A DNA stretch of 64,000 bases from Saccharospirillum salsuginis (GTDB lineage: Bacteria > Pseudomonadota > Gammaproteobacteria > Pseudomonadales > Natronospirillaceae): the NCBI RefSeq assembly GCF_014651855.1, contig NZ_BMXR01000001.1, forward strand, positions 604,641 to 668,640. Direction: 5' to 3'. The position numbers were made by a program, and so were the translations under genes. The notes below the pieces were generated by a model that saw only the letters and a program-made list of their open reading frames with translations, was not told where the DNA came from and made no database searches. Shown here piece by piece: positions 47,234-56,765 of the stretch (within the stretch, counting starts at the first letter, position 1; each line of letters starts with the position of its first letter).

Positions 47234-47361
47234 GTGCCGGGGTGGGGGTAGGCCTCCTCGGGGTCGCGCGGGGTGCCGCCCACTCAACCCATCCATGGGG
47301 GCTTGACGGCAGCATCCATGCTGCCCACATCCCCGATGAGGCCTACCCCCACGCCCGGCAC
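47234..47361. repeat. Long palindromic element, copy C
   Basis: The outer arms GTGCCGGGGTGGGGGTAGGC (47234 on) and GCCTACCCCCACGCCCGGCA (ending 47361) form a 28-bp stem. The core is in plus orientation with about 14 extra bases; the mini-hairpin reads CCC-ATCCAT-GGG instead of TAC-GTA, and the inner hairpin is GGCAGC-ATCCAT-GCTGCC. Confidence 0.85.
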
Positions 47362-47408
47362 TTACTATGGTGGCAACTTAATCATTCCATTCCTGAAGAT
47401 CTGGGTAT

Positions 47409-47534
47409 CGTAGGGTGGGCACCGCCCACCATTTCAATGCGGCACAACCGAATAATTGTCCACTGGCGTTAATCGTATCAATGGATATTTCCATGGCTCT
47501 ACATTCTTCCAAGGTGGGCGGTGCCCACCCTACG
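47409..47534. repeat. REP doublet, GTAGGGTGGGC type
   Basis: CGTAGGGTGGGCACCGCCCA at 47409 continues CC to 47430 and is repeated perfectly in inverted form at 47513-47534 (22 bp). Each arm has a GTAG head and a GGTGGGC-ACC-GCCCACC stem. It sits between palindromic copies C and D. Confidence 0.88.
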
Positions 47535-47600
47535 GTGTTAACCCAACGTAGCATTGGTAGATTGGAACGGCTTGCGAATGGTGACGCTACTGCGAGTGAC

Positions 47601-47705
47601 GGGCGTGGGGGTAGGCCCTATCGGGGAAGTGGGCAGCAGGGATGCTGCCGTCTAGCCTACAGGGACGTATACACGGCGACCCCGAGAGGGCCTACCCCCA
47701 CGCCC
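47601..47705. repeat. Long palindromic element, copy D
   Basis: The outer arms GGGCGTGGGGGTAGGCCCTA (47601 on) and TAGGGCCTACCCCCACGCCC-type partner (47680-47705) form a 26-bp stem with one mismatch region. The core lies on the minus strand (mini-hairpin TAC-GTCCCT-GTA) and the inner hairpin is GGCAGC-AGGGAT-GCTGCC at 47632-47649. Confidence 0.85.
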
Positions 47706-47890
47706 GGTACGGACCAATGGCACAACCCTACACCCAGGCACCGAACTTCCAAGGCACCATCGAATCCAATGCCCCATCATTTCGTTCAATTTTCAAACTG
47801 TTGGGTAATTCGTCCTAATACTGGATCGCCGGTTCGATTAGGCTAGGGCTCGCTTTGCACTAAACTGGTTGCCTGACTCGAGCCCAGCCG

Positions 47891-50560
47891 ATGACCCAAA
47901 ACAAAAATACGACACCGCAAACACCGGCCCACAGCCGCCTGTGGATACAACCCTACAAGCTGGTCCAGCCCAGCAGTGGCGCGCCGCTTCAACAGCGCCC
48001 ACGCCTGGTCAAACAACTGGACCAATGCCGCCACTTCCCGCTCACCCTGCTGCGCAGCCCGGCCGGATACGGCAAGACCAGCCTGCTGACCCAGTGGATG
48101 GCGGAGACCGGCGTCAACGTCATGTGGTACGGGCTGGACCCGAGCGACAATGACCCGAGCTATTTCGCCAGCCACCTGATCTATGGCCTGCACATCGCTA
48201 CCGGAGAAGGGTGCCCGGATTCGCTGCGCCTGGTGGAGACCAACCAGTTCGACCGGCTCGACAGCCTGTTGACCAAGGCATTGATCGAACTGTCGCATCA
48301 TTTCGACCCCTTGTTCATCGTACTGGACGATGCCCATACCCTGAACGAGCCGGCCATTCTGTCGGCCCTGAAACAGTGGATCCGGTTTCTCCCCCCTAGC
48401 ATTCACCTGATCCTCACCGCCCATCAGGAGCCTAACCTGGGGTTATCCACCCTGCGTGTGAAGGGACAGTTGCTGGAGCTGCAGGCGGAGCAGTTGGCGT
48501 TCAACCGCGCCGAGCTCGATACCTTTCTGCGTGAGCGTCTGGCGTTTGAACCGTCCTCCGAAGTGGTCGAGCGATTGATCGAGGACACCGGCGGCTGGCC
48601 GGGTGGGCTTGAATTAATTACCCGCAATGCGGGCAGTGAGGCGGATCTGAGGTACGCCAGCGGCAAACTGCAGCAGTCCTTCCAGCATCTGGAAGCCTAT
48701 CTGGACGATGAAGTGCTGAGCGATCTGCCGGAAACCCTGCACCGGTTCCTGACCTCGATCTGCGTGTTCGGCCAGTTCGATGCACGATTGTGCAATCAAT
48801 TGATGGAGCGCGGCGATGCGGAAACCCTGATCCAGCTGCTGCGCGAACATCAGCTGTTTATCGTGCCGGTGGACGAGGTGTCGGGCTATTTTCGGCTGCA
48901 GGCGCTGTTTCGCCAGACACTGATCAAGCGAATGCAGAGCCAGGAACCGGAGCGCTGGCGAGCCATCCGCATCCGTGCCGCTTACGCCTATCTGCACCAG
49001 GAGCGGCCGATGGAGGCCGCGCAACTGGCCCTGCAACTGGACGACGCGGACCTGAACCTGGCGATTCTCAAGGCCGGCGGCCTGGATTTCTACCGATCCG
49101 GTCAGTTCTCGGTGCTGCTGCGCCTGCTGGATCCGCTGGATGAGGAACGGTTGATGGCCCATACCGACCTGATTCTGCTGAAAGCCTGGATCTGCCTGCT
49201 CAGCTATCAGGAAGACAAGGTACTGCCGATGCTGGCCAAGGCCGAGAGCCAGCTGGGGCGGGACCAGCCGCAAATCGGCCTGGAATACGCCGTGGCCCGG
49301 GCCCAGGCGGCGATCAACGGCGAACGCTTTGCCGAGGCAAAGGCACTGGCGCGGGAAGCCGTGGACGCCCTGCCCACGCAGAGCTTCGTATCGCGCACCG
49401 TGGCGGCTTCGGTCCTGGGGCAGGCCGCGCTGTGCGAGGGGGATCTGGCCACGGCCCTGCGCTATCTGGAACAGGCCGAGTCACTGGCGTTCCAGCAGGG
49501 GCTGACCCAGCAACGGCTCTGGTCGCTGTGCCTGATGTCGGACGTGCGCACCGTGACCGGCGATCTGGACACGGCGCTGGACATTCAGAACCAGGCCATC
49601 GCCCTGGCGCGAGATCACTGCATCGAACTGGTCCTACACATGGAGTTCGTCTATCGCAACCGGGCCCAGATCCTGATCGAGCGCGGTCAATTCGATGCCG
49701 CCCTGCAGAGCCTGGAATTGGGCACCGAGATCATCGAACCGCTGGGCGATTATGGCTTGTTGAACCCGTATGTGATGCGCGGCCGGCTGGCCCTGCACGG
49801 GGAGGACCGCCACCAGGCGAGCCAGTTGGCGATCCAGGTGCGCCATCTGCTCGATCGCTACCGGTATCACACCGACTGGGTCGCCCAGGCCCATGAGTTT
49901 CTGATCAGTGCCGACCGGCTGCTGGGCGACCCGGACTCCGAGGTATTCACACCGCCGCCGCGCTCGACCGGAGCGGCCATCAACCACTTCTATCAACACT
50001 ACGACCGCAACCGGGCCATCGCGGACTGGTTGAACGGACGAACCGACAACGCCCGGGCACTGGCGACGTCCCTGTTGGATCTGGCCCTCGAACACGGTCT
50101 CAGCCTGCTCGCGCTGAAAGCCCGATTACTGCTGGCGATCTGGCAGCCCGACGAGGCGGGACGGCGGCACTGGCAGGCCGCACTCGACGACTTGCCGCGT
50201 ATTCGCCCGGTCACGACCCTGAGCCTGTACCGCCAACTGTTCCGGGTGGAGGGCCGGGACTGGCCGGATTGGAATCTCTGGTTCCAGCCGGCGCAGAGCA
50301 GCCGTCCGAAAATGCTATTGAGCGAGGGCGATCCACGCCTGAAACATCTGAACCAGCGCCATGCACAGGGGCATGAATCGGTCACGACCAAGGAATTCCA
50401 GGTGCTGTTGCTGATCGGTGAGGGACTGAGCAACGAAGACATCGCCCAATGCATGCATGTCGCTTTGTCGACCGTGAAAAGCCACATCCGACGGCTTTAC
50501 CGCAAGCTGGACATCGACAACCGGGACCAGGCACGCACCCTGGTGCGCATGCTTCAGTGA
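47891..50560 (+). CDS. MalT-like LuxR-family transcriptional activator
   Basis: The 889-aa protein has the STAND architecture of MalT: Walker A RSPAGYGKTS (about 55-64), Walker B-like LFIVLDDAH, a long TPR sensor region, and a C-terminal LuxR helix-turn-helix (about 830-889: TTKEFQVLLLIGEGLSNEDI, HVALSTVKSHIRRLYRKLDI). MalT-type proteins bind ATP and an inducer, such as maltotriose, and activate maltodextrin genes. The position beside pullulanase and beta-amylases, and the MalT-box-like decamers in their promoter region, fit control of starch use. It need not be MalT proper. It overlaps the convergent ParA-like gene by 7 bases. Confidence 0.85.
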   Translation: MTQNKNTTPQTPAHSRLWIQPYKLVQPSSGAPLQQRPRLVKQLDQCRHFPLTLLRSPAGYGKTSLLTQWMAETGVNVMWYGLDPSDNDPSYFASHLIYGLHIATGEGCPDSLRLVETNQFDRLDSLLTKALIELSHHFDPLFIVLDDAHTLNEPAILSALKQWIRFLPPSIHLILTAHQEPNLGLSTLRVKGQLLELQAEQLAFNRAELDTFLRERLAFEPSSEVVERLIEDTGGWPGGLELITRNAGSEADLRYASGKLQQSFQHLEAYLDDEVLSDLPETLHRFLTSICVFGQFDARLCNQLMERGDAETLIQLLREHQLFIVPVDEVSGYFRLQALFRQTLIKRMQSQEPERWRAIRIRAAYAYLHQERPMEAAQLALQLDDADLNLAILKAGGLDFYRSGQFSVLLRLLDPLDEERLMAHTDLILLKAWICLLSYQEDKVLPMLAKAESQLGRDQPQIGLEYAVARAQAAINGERFAEAKALAREAVDALPTQSFVSRTVAASVLGQAALCEGDLATALRYLEQAESLAFQQGLTQQRLWSLCLMSDVRTVTGDLDTALDIQNQAIALARDHCIELVLHMEFVYRNRAQILIERGQFDAALQSLELGTEIIEPLGDYGLLNPYVMRGRLALHGEDRHQASQLAIQVRHLLDRYRYHTDWVAQAHEFLISADRLLGDPDSEVFTPPPRSTGAAINHFYQHYDRNRAIADWLNGRTDNARALATSLLDLALEHGLSLLALKARLLLAIWQPDEAGRRHWQAALDDLPRIRPVTTLSLYRQLFRVEGRDWPDWNLWFQPAQSSRPKMLLSEGDPRLKHLNQRHAQGHESVTTKEFQVLLLIGEGLSNEDIAQCMHVALSTVKSHIRRLYRKLDIDNRDQARTLVRMLQ

Positions 50561-51303
50561 TGCAGATCGAGGTCACGCATCAACACTTTCCACATTGCGT
50601 TGATGTCGCGGGACACCCGATGTGCCGGGTGTGAATCGGTCACCGCCTTCTTGTCGATCGCCATTTTTTCGATCAGGGTCGTGGCGCGCACCCAACCGAG
50701 TTGGGGTTCTCCGGCGTTTTGCGCGAACTGTTTCAGCGACGCACGGTGCAGCTCCAGGCGCGGGTTGACGCGATTGAAAAAGGGCGCGAGTTTGGCGGAG
50801 GGGATCGCGACGTCATCGACGAATTCACGCAGGGTGCGGAAACTCTCAAGACACAATGGTGTCGGCGTCAGCGGTACCAGAACCCGGTCGGCCGCCCGGT
50901 AAGCCTGCTCGATAACGGTATTGATGCCCGGCGGACAGTCGATCAACACCAGATCGAACTGGGATTTGAGCGATTTCAACAGCCGCTTGATGTGCTTGTC
51001 GGATACGTCACTGGACATCAAACGGTCCAGTTTTCTGAGCCCCTTGCGAGCCGGCAGGATAAACACCCCTTCATACGGCGTCGCTTCAATGTATCGATTC
51101 CAGTCGATCTCATGACTCAGCCATTGTTTGGCCTTCAGTTTCGTGGCCTGACCCTGTCCGAGAAAAAACGTCGCCGATCCCTGCGGATCGAGATCGATCA
51201 CCAGGGTTTCGAAGCCGAATTCCATGGCTTTGTGAGCCAGATTGATGGTCATCGAGGTCTTGCCCACACCACCTTTTTGACTGTGTATCGCGACGGTTTT
51301 CAT
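50554..51303 (-). CDS. ParA/MinD-type ATPase
   Basis: The 249-aa protein has the deviant Walker A KGGVGKTS near residue 10, the Walker A' segment TLVIDLDPQGSATFF and Walker B LVLIDCPPG. These P-loop ATPases position plasmids, chromosomes or protein complexes. No ParB or centromere-like repeats lie next to it, so it is an orphan ParA; such proteins often place envelope or chemosensory complexes. It overlaps the MalT-like gene end by 7 bases. The start is ATG 51303 with GGAGG upstream. Confidence 0.88.
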   Translation of the reverse strand: MKTVAIHSQKGGVGKTSMTINLAHKAMEFGFETLVIDLDPQGSATFFLGQGQATKLKAKQWLSHEIDWNRYIEATPYEGVFILPARKGLRKLDRLMSSDVSDKHIKRLLKSLKSQFDLVLIDCPPGINTVIEQAYRAADRVLVPLTPTPLCLESFRTLREFVDDVAIPSAKLAPFFNRVNPRLELHRASLKQFAQNAGEPQLGWVRATTLIEKMAIDKKAVTDSHPAHRVSRDINAMWKVLMRDLDLHH

Positions 51304-51515
51304 GCATTCCTCCGGACAGCGGGTATGCGTATTGGAACAGACACCGGGCTCGACACGTCCCCGGGGGAGCGAACCGATTCCCGACCAGTCTATGACCGTT
51401 TCGTGACAATGCGATGACTACGCCGAACCGCACCCGCCGGATCCGTTGAGCCATTCGCGCACGTTCGTCGTATCTACTCCATCGACGAATCCAAAACGCA
51501 GACGGGAATGTCCTG

Positions 51516-51842
51516 ATGTCCATTACCCTGACACAGGCCCGGCGGGCGGCCCAACCCTTTCGCAACGCCGAAGTGGAATGCCTGATGGGCACGTTTTATC
51601 ACATCCATCTGGATGACGGCCTGCGCCGCCATCCGTTGGTCGATGCCTGGCGGCAACCGCTCAAGCTGACCAACCTCCAGCAGGTGCGCTCTGTGTTAAA
51701 GCAGCTACCCTTGATGCAGGCGGAACTGGTTCATCGATCGGCCTACGGCGAGATGATCGGGCTGGACGACGCAGACAATAGCCTGCGGCTGCCCCTGACC
51801 GGTATTGCACCTCGCCGGGACACACCCCATACCGATGGGTAA
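51516..51842 (+). CDS. Small protein of unknown function (DUF6482-like)
   Basis: The 108-aa protein begins MSITLTQARRAAQPFRNAEV. It contains YHIHLDDGLRRHPLVDAWRQ and LMQAELVHRSAYGEMIGLDD, suggesting a compact alpha/beta domain. I recognise no catalytic residues. It may belong to the DUF6482 group found in marine gammaproteobacteria. It lies 27 bases upstream of the next gene, so the two may be co-transcribed. Confidence 0.6.
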   Translation: MSITLTQARRAAQPFRNAEVECLMGTFYHIHLDDGLRRHPLVDAWRQPLKLTNLQQVRSVLKQLPLMQAELVHRSAYGEMIGLDDADNSLRLPLTGIAPRRDTPHTDG

Positions 51843-51869
51843 TGGCCCAAGGAAAAAGGAGAATCACGT

Positions 51870-52295
51870 ATGAGCCCCAGTCAGATCATGCTGTTCTGGA
51901 GTTTGGGTGGACTGGCGACGTTTTTTGTTCTGGCCCTGCTGCCCTGGGTCCACCTGGGCCTGATCGGCTACCTCAGGGATTTCAGCGCGCTGATCCTGGC
52001 GTTCCTCGCCGGCACCCTCTGGCTGCCCGCCGTCCGCGATGCGGACAACCGCGATCCCAAAGCGGCCAATCTGGCGATGGCTGTGTTTCTGGCGGCCTGG
52101 GCGACCTTTTTTATGCCCGCCTGGCTGGGCCTGGTGTTGCTGATGATCGGCTATCCCGCACTGTGGTGGTTCGAACGGCAATGGTTCGGTGCGGCGCAAA
52201 GCCTGGACTACCGCAACCTGCGGTCCCTGCTGACCTGGGGTGTCGTCGCGGCGCATGTCCTGGCGCTGGCGTCCCTGTCCAGAGGAACGCCCTGA
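51870..52295 (+). CDS. DUF3429-type small membrane protein
   Basis: The 141-aa protein consists of about five short transmembrane helices (GLATFFVLALLPWVHLGL, MAVFLAAWATFFMPAWLG, LVLLMIGYPALWWFERQWF). The pattern, with acid/basic loops such as RDADNRDPKAANLA, fits the DUF3429 family of unknown function. AAGGAG precedes the ATG by 10 bases. No functional link to neighbours can be seen. Confidence 0.7.
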   Translation: MSPSQIMLFWSLGGLATFFVLALLPWVHLGLIGYLRDFSALILAFLAGTLWLPAVRDADNRDPKAANLAMAVFLAAWATFFMPAWLGLVLLMIGYPALWWFERQWFGAAQSLDYRNLRSLLTWGVVAAHVLALASLSRGTP

Positions 52296-52591
52296 GGCGA
52301 ATACCGGGTGTATTTACGGCCGGGATGGAACTTTATTACCTTAGTGGCCCGTTCAATGGCCAATTCAGCCAAATTCGGACTGAAAAACCCGCCGAAAACC
52401 ACTAATATGTCCCCATAAAGAAGGGCTCGCCACCGATGCTGTAATTTTGTTACATTCAGCGCTCTTCCAGTTTGATCGACGGGGTCCAGATGCGACCCCA
52501 TCCAGGCCCTTCGAATTCCGACATGGGTACGATTGATCACCGGCGCGGCCCAGGGCCCGGCGGCAACCAATGAATGTAAGGTAGTGCAGGC

Positions 52592-53554
52592 ATGATTAAG
52601 AAGATTGGTGTACTGACCAGCGGGGGCGACGCCCCCGGGATGAACGCCGCTGTCCGGGCCGTGGTTCGAACCGCGCTGAGCAAGGGGGTCGATGTCTATG
52701 GCGTCTGGGACGGCTATCTCGGCTTACACCAGAACCGCATCGAACAGCTGGCACGCCACGATGTGTCGGATCTGATCAACCGGGGGGGTACCTTCCTCGG
52801 TTCCGCCCGCTTCCCGGAGTTCAAAGAGGAATCCGTTCGCCGCGAAGCCATCGAGAACATGCGTCAGCACGGGATGGAAGCCCTGGTTGTTATCGGCGGG
52901 GACGGGTCCTACATGGGCGCCAAGCGCCTGACCGAGATGGGTTTCCCCTGCATCGGCCTGCCCGGCACCATCGATAACGACGTGGCCGGTACCGACTTCA
53001 CCATTGGCTTTCACACGGCCCTGAATACCGTCCTGGATGCCATCGACCGTCTGCGCGACACCTGCTCGTCTCACCACCGCATCGCCATCGTCGAGATCAT
53101 GGGCCGCTACTGCGGCGACCTGACCATCATGGCCTCCATCGGTAGCGGCGCCGAGTTCACCATCGTGCCGGAGAAGGGCTTCGACGAAGAATCACTGATC
53201 CAGACCGTGGCGGACGATGTGACCGCCGGGAAGAAACATTCCATTATCGCCATCACCGAGCACGTCACCGACGTCAGCGCCCTGGCCAAACGCATCGAAG
53301 CCCGCACCGGGCTGGAAACGCGCGCGACCATTCTCGGTCACATACAGCGCGGCGGCGTTCCCTGCGCGTTCGACCGGGTGCTGGCCAGCCAGATGGGCTC
53401 CTATGCGGTGGAGTTGCTGAGCCAGGGCGTCGGCGGGCGTTGCGTGGGCATCCAGAGCAACAAGCTGGTGCACCACGACATCGTCGATGCCATCGAAAAC
53501 ATGCCCAGACCCTTCAAGCAGGATCTGTACGACCTGACCAGCCTGCTGGCGTAG
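52592..53554 (+). CDS. pfkA: ATP-dependent 6-phosphofructokinase
   Basis: PfkA phosphorylates fructose-6-phosphate to fructose-1,6-bisphosphate. The 320-aa protein matches the bacterial allosteric form: [16 protein letters not shown] (nucleotide loop), [25 protein letters not shown] (catalytic Asp), EIMGRYCG and ILGHIQRGG (sugar-phosphate loop). GGDGS with Gly in the expected place favours ATP over pyrophosphate. It has its own upstream region of about 290 bases (52296-52591), in which no gene is seen. It is convergent with the stator genes. Confidence 0.97.
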   Translation: MIKKIGVLTSGGDAPGMNAAVRAVVRTALSKGVDVYGVWDGYLGLHQNRIEQLARHDVSDLINRGGTFLGSARFPEFKEESVRREAIENMRQHGMEALVVIGGDGSYMGAKRLTEMGFPCIGLPGTIDNDVAGTDFTIGFHTALNTVLDAIDRLRDTCSSHHRIAIVEIMGRYCGDLTIMASIGSGAEFTIVPEKGFDEESLIQTVADDVTAGKKHSIIAITEHVTDVSALAKRIEARTGLETRATILGHIQRGGVPCAFDRVLASQMGSYAVELLSQGVGGRCVGIQSNKLVHHDIVDAIENMPRPFKQDLYDLTSLLA

Positions 53555-53627
53555 TCCCGCGAGCACACCTTACCGGCTACGGTTAAGCCCCGGATCGCCT
53601 TGGCCGGCACCCCAGGGCTCCCCGGGA

Positions 53628-54590
53628 CTAGAAAATTTCTTCCGGTTCCAGACCGAACAGGGAGGGTTCGCCGAATTCGACCTCTTCGCCCTGCTCTTCC
53701 TCCGGCACCGGCCCCCCTTCCACATCGGGGTTATCCCGGCGCACGATGATTTCAACCCGACGGTTGGCAGCGCGGCCCTCGGGGGTGTCGTTGGAGGCGA
53801 TCGGCTCGGTGGCGCCGTGACCGACGATCGAGAAACGGTCCTGCGGCATTTCCGGTGCCGCCCACAAATACTCCGCGACCGACAGGGCCCGGGCGGCGCT
53901 GAGCAGCCAGTTGTTGCGGAAACGGGAGGTGGCGATGGGAACGTTGTCGGTGTGCCCCTCAACTGAAATTTCACCGGGCACGGTCAACAGCAGATCACGG
54001 ACGCGGTCCAGAATCGGCAGGTAGGCGTCGGCGACAAAGTCCGTCCCTTCGCCGAAGGACTGCTCTTTAACGCGAATGATGATGGTCCGGTCCACGGTCT
54101 CGATCTGCAGCATGCCGTCGGCGATGACATCGGACAGCGCCTCGGCAATGCGCTGGGCCTCCTCCTGCACCTCCTGCTGGATCTGCTCGTCGGGCACCAC
54201 AATGCGACGGGTCAGCTGCCCTTCCTCGCCCTGGGCGGTCTCCTGCATGGTCATGGTGTCCTGACACAACACCTCCAGCGAATCCTTCAGGTCCGCGATG
54301 GTGTCCTGGCGCACCACGTTCAACGGCGTCGGGTCCGGACGGGCCGGACTGAACTCCTGGGCGATGATGCTGGTGCCCTTGGGGATCTGGTTGACGTTGA
54401 TCTGAGCCTGGACACCGAAGGCGTTGCGCATGGACCCGGCCAGGCGCTTGAATTTCAGGGCGTCCATCTCCGAAAACGACAGTAACAACACGAAGAAAAC
54501 CAGCAGTAACGCCATAAGGTCGGCGAACGTCGCCAACCAGGCCGGTAACCCCGGTTCACATTCGGGACATTCATCATATTCGTCAGTCAT
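53628..54590 (-). CDS. Flagellar stator subunit MotB/PomB
   Basis: The 320-aa protein has one transmembrane helix after a short cytoplasmic end (PAWLATFADLMALLLVFFVL); the ion-binding Asp is in TFADLMALL near residue 24. The C-terminal half is an OmpA-like peptidoglycan-binding domain (ISVEGHTDNVPIATSRFRNN, RFSIVGHGATEPI, AANRRVEIIV). The FADLMALLLVFFVLLLSFS pattern favours the sodium-type PomB. It starts 21 bases after pomA and ends convergent with pfkA; the acidic C-terminal tail (EEEQGEEVEFGEPS) is unusual. Confidence 0.92.
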   Translation of the reverse strand: MTDEYDECPECEPGLPAWLATFADLMALLLVFFVLLLSFSEMDALKFKRLAGSMRNAFGVQAQINVNQIPKGTSIIAQEFSPARPDPTPLNVVRQDTIADLKDSLEVLCQDTMTMQETAQGEEGQLTRRIVVPDEQIQQEVQEEAQRIAEALSDVIADGMLQIETVDRTIIIRVKEQSFGEGTDFVADAYLPILDRVRDLLLTVPGEISVEGHTDNVPIATSRFRNNWLLSAARALSVAEYLWAAPEMPQDRFSIVGHGATEPIASNDTPEGRAANRRVEIIVRRDNPDVEGGPVPEEEQGEEVEFGEPSLFGLEPEEIF

Positions 54591-54611
54591 AAATGCCTGC
54601 CACCCGCGCGA

Positions 54612-55364
54612 TCAATCCGTACCCCGTTGGGAATTGGGTAAGTAACTCTTCAACATCGATTCGATAATGCGGGGATTCTGACCGGCCTGAATGGACAGGA
54701 GGCCATCAATGATCATTCTTTGGACACGCTCTTCTTCCGAAGCGCGCAAAACCAGCTTGTCCTTGATGGGGATGGCGAATGCCGTCGCCATGAACGAACC
54801 GTAGAGGGTGGTCAGCAAGGCGACCGCCATTGCCGGACCAATGGCTTTCGGGTCGTCCATGTTCGCCAGCATGGCCACCAGACCGATCAGGGTACCGATC
54901 ATCCCCATGGCGGGCGCGACGTCCCCGATGGCCCCGAAAAACAGGGTGCCCTCCTTGTGACGATCGGAGGTCATCTTCATGTCTTTCATCAACAATTGTT
55001 TAACCACCTCGGGGTCATGCCCATCGACCAGCAACTGGATGCCCTTGCTCAGGAACTCGTTGCTCGTCTCCCGTCCCTCCAGCGACAGCAGACCGCCTTT
55101 GCGCGCGGCATCAGCCAGATCGACGATTTCCTCGATCAGCTCATCGGCCGAGACCAGTTTGAACGAAAAGGCCTTGCCGACGACGCTACCTACGCCAAGG
55201 AACTTCTCCAGGCTCATTTTGGACATGGCCACGAAGACGGAGCCGACCACGACAATCAAGATCGAAGGCACATTGAGGTACATACCAATGCTGCCATTGA
55301 TCAACATGGCTGTCACAACGAGCACAAATGCTCCGACCAGCCCGATAATTGAAGCAATATCCAC
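54612..55364 (-). CDS. Flagellar stator subunit MotA/PomA
   Basis: The 250-aa protein has four transmembrane helices: the first two near the N-terminus (IIGLVGAFVLVVTAMLI, VPSILIVVVGSVFVAM), and the ion-channel pair (APAMGMIGTLIGLVAML, AVALLTTLYGSFMATAF). The cytoplasmic domain is of PomA size, shorter than H+-type MotA. The start is GTG 55364 with AGGGTG upstream. It forms the stator with the downstream MotB/PomB protein, coupling ion flow to flagellar rotation. Confidence 0.93.
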   Translation of the reverse strand: MDIASIIGLVGAFVLVVTAMLINGSIGMYLNVPSILIVVVGSVFVAMSKMSLEKFLGVGSVVGKAFSFKLVSADELIEEIVDLADAARKGGLLSLEGRETSNEFLSKGIQLLVDGHDPEVVKQLLMKDMKMTSDRHKEGTLFFGAIGDVAPAMGMIGTLIGLVAMLANMDDPKAIGPAMAVALLTTLYGSFMATAFAIPIKDKLVLRASEEERVQRMIIDGLLSIQAGQNPRIIESMLKSYLPNSQRGTD

Positions 55365-55575
55365 TGTTCACCCTTTTTAATCGTAGTCAGACCCAAAGTG
55401 TAAAGTGTAGCCGGAAAATCGGCTAATCGACCTGTGCCCCCGGGCGACCGCCTGTTCAAGGCCACAGGATCGGCCCACTTTTCGACTTCTTTATAATATC
55501 GACCGGCGAGCGGATTAGTTGACCCTTTCGGCGCGGATCAGTACCTTTGCCGCCAACGCATCGCAGGAAAGACCC

Positions 55576-55809
55576 ATGTCCGAGCAGAACACACCCGACT
55601 TTGAAAGCAAGATGGACGACCTCGAACGCTTGGTGGAACGCCTGGAGTCGGGCGAGCTGTCGCTGGACGACGCCATGAAAACCTTCGAACAGGGCATCAA
55701 ACTGACCCGCGAATGCCAATCGGCTCTGGATGCCGCCGAACAGAAAGTCCAGGTCCTGCTGGGCCAGGGCGGCGACGAACACCTGGAGCCGTTTTCTCCC
55801 GAAGAGTGA
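55576..55809 (+). CDS. xseB: Exodeoxyribonuclease VII small subunit
   Basis: XseB binds XseA to form exonuclease VII, which degrades single-stranded DNA. The 77-aa protein begins [20 protein letters not shown] at ATG 55576 (AGGAAA 6 bases upstream). The helical motif [20 protein letters not shown] and [20 protein letters not shown] is diagnostic. ispA follows after 12 bases, the normal xseB-ispA-dxs order. Confidence 0.95.
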   Translation: MSEQNTPDFESKMDDLERLVERLESGELSLDDAMKTFEQGIKLTRECQSALDAAEQKVQVLLGQGGDEHLEPFSPEE

Positions 55810-55821
55810 GCCACACCCCGA

Positions 55822-56703
55822 ATGAACCTTGAGCGTTTCCAGGACGATACCCGGCGTCGATTGGAACAGCACCTGAATGGCCTGATGTCTCACGCCCCGT
55901 CCCCTCGGCTGCGCGAGGCCATGCGCTATTCGCTGCTCGGCGGCGGCAAGCGCCTGCGACCCCTGCTGGTACGGGCCACGGCGCACAGCCTGGGCGTGAC
56001 CGGCGACACCTGGCTGCACCCGGCCGCGGCGCTGGAAATGATTCACGCCTACAGCCTGATTCACGACGACCTACCGGCCATGGACAACGACGACCTACGC
56101 CGGGGTCAGCCGACCAATCACCGCGCTTTCGACGAAGCCACAGCCATCCTGGCCGGTGATGCCCTGCAAAGTCTGGCCTTCGAGCACCTGACCGACACGC
56201 CCGACCTGACCGACAGCGCCCGGTTGTCGATGGTGCGCATCCTGGCCCACCACGCCGGTCAGGCCGGCATGGTCGGCGGGCAGATGCTCGACCTCCAGGC
56301 CGAGGGGCAGGACCTGAACCAGACCGACCTGGCGGCCATTCACCGGCTGAAAACCGGCGCCCTGATCGAATCCGCCTTGAAACTGGGGGCTCTGTGCGCC
56401 CACAGTGTGGATGACAACACACTGGGGTATTTGGCCACCTTCGGTCAGGCTCTGGGGCTGGCTTTCCAGATCACCGACGACATTCTCGATGTCACCACCG
56501 ACACCGCCATCCTGGGCAAACCCCAAGGGAGCGATGCAGCACGCGACAAGTCCACCTATGTCCGCTTGCTCGGGCTGGACGAAGCACGAGTAGAGGCCCG
56601 ACGCCAGATCGATTGCGCCAAATCTGCTCTGAATACTCTGGCACTGGACAAGAACAGCCCTCTGCACCGGCTTGCTGACTACGTATTAGAGCGAGATCAC
56701 TAG
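55822..56703 (+). CDS. ispA: Geranyl/farnesyl diphosphate synthase
   Basis: IspA condenses IPP and DMAPP to geranyl and farnesyl diphosphate. The 293-aa all-helical protein has the first aspartate-rich motif in HDDLPAMDNDDLRRG and the second in ITDDILDVTTD, with GGKRLRPLL in the substrate-binding region. The bulky residues before the first motif fit a C15 product. It is co-located with xseB; the dxs gene is separated by a palindromic element instead of the usual few bases. Confidence 0.96.
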   Translation: MNLERFQDDTRRRLEQHLNGLMSHAPSPRLREAMRYSLLGGGKRLRPLLVRATAHSLGVTGDTWLHPAAALEMIHAYSLIHDDLPAMDNDDLRRGQPTNHRAFDEATAILAGDALQSLAFEHLTDTPDLTDSARLSMVRILAHHAGQAGMVGGQMLDLQAEGQDLNQTDLAAIHRLKTGALIESALKLGALCAHSVDDNTLGYLATFGQALGLAFQITDDILDVTTDTAILGKPQGSDAARDKSTYVRLLGLDEARVEARRQIDCAKSALNTLALDKNSPLHRLADYVLERDH

Positions 56704-56765
56704 ATTTTCGTTACACTGTGCGGCTTTCTCGCTAGCTCACGTTTCAGAGACCACTGAAGTCTAGC

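Noticed and set aside
45197-47296. 699-aa open frame on the minus strand opposite beta-amylase 2
   Set aside because: It is an antisense frame of a high-GC gene. The plus strand encodes a complete GH14 enzyme, and the antisense protein has no domain or start signal.
47234-47705. CRISPR array made of repeated palindromes
   Set aside because: There are only two elements in opposite orientation, without short identical direct repeats or spacers, and no cas genes.
47891-50560. Calling the regulator MalT outright
   Set aside because: Architecture and context agree, but MalT-like STAND/LuxR proteins regulate many pathways and the decamers each have a mismatch.
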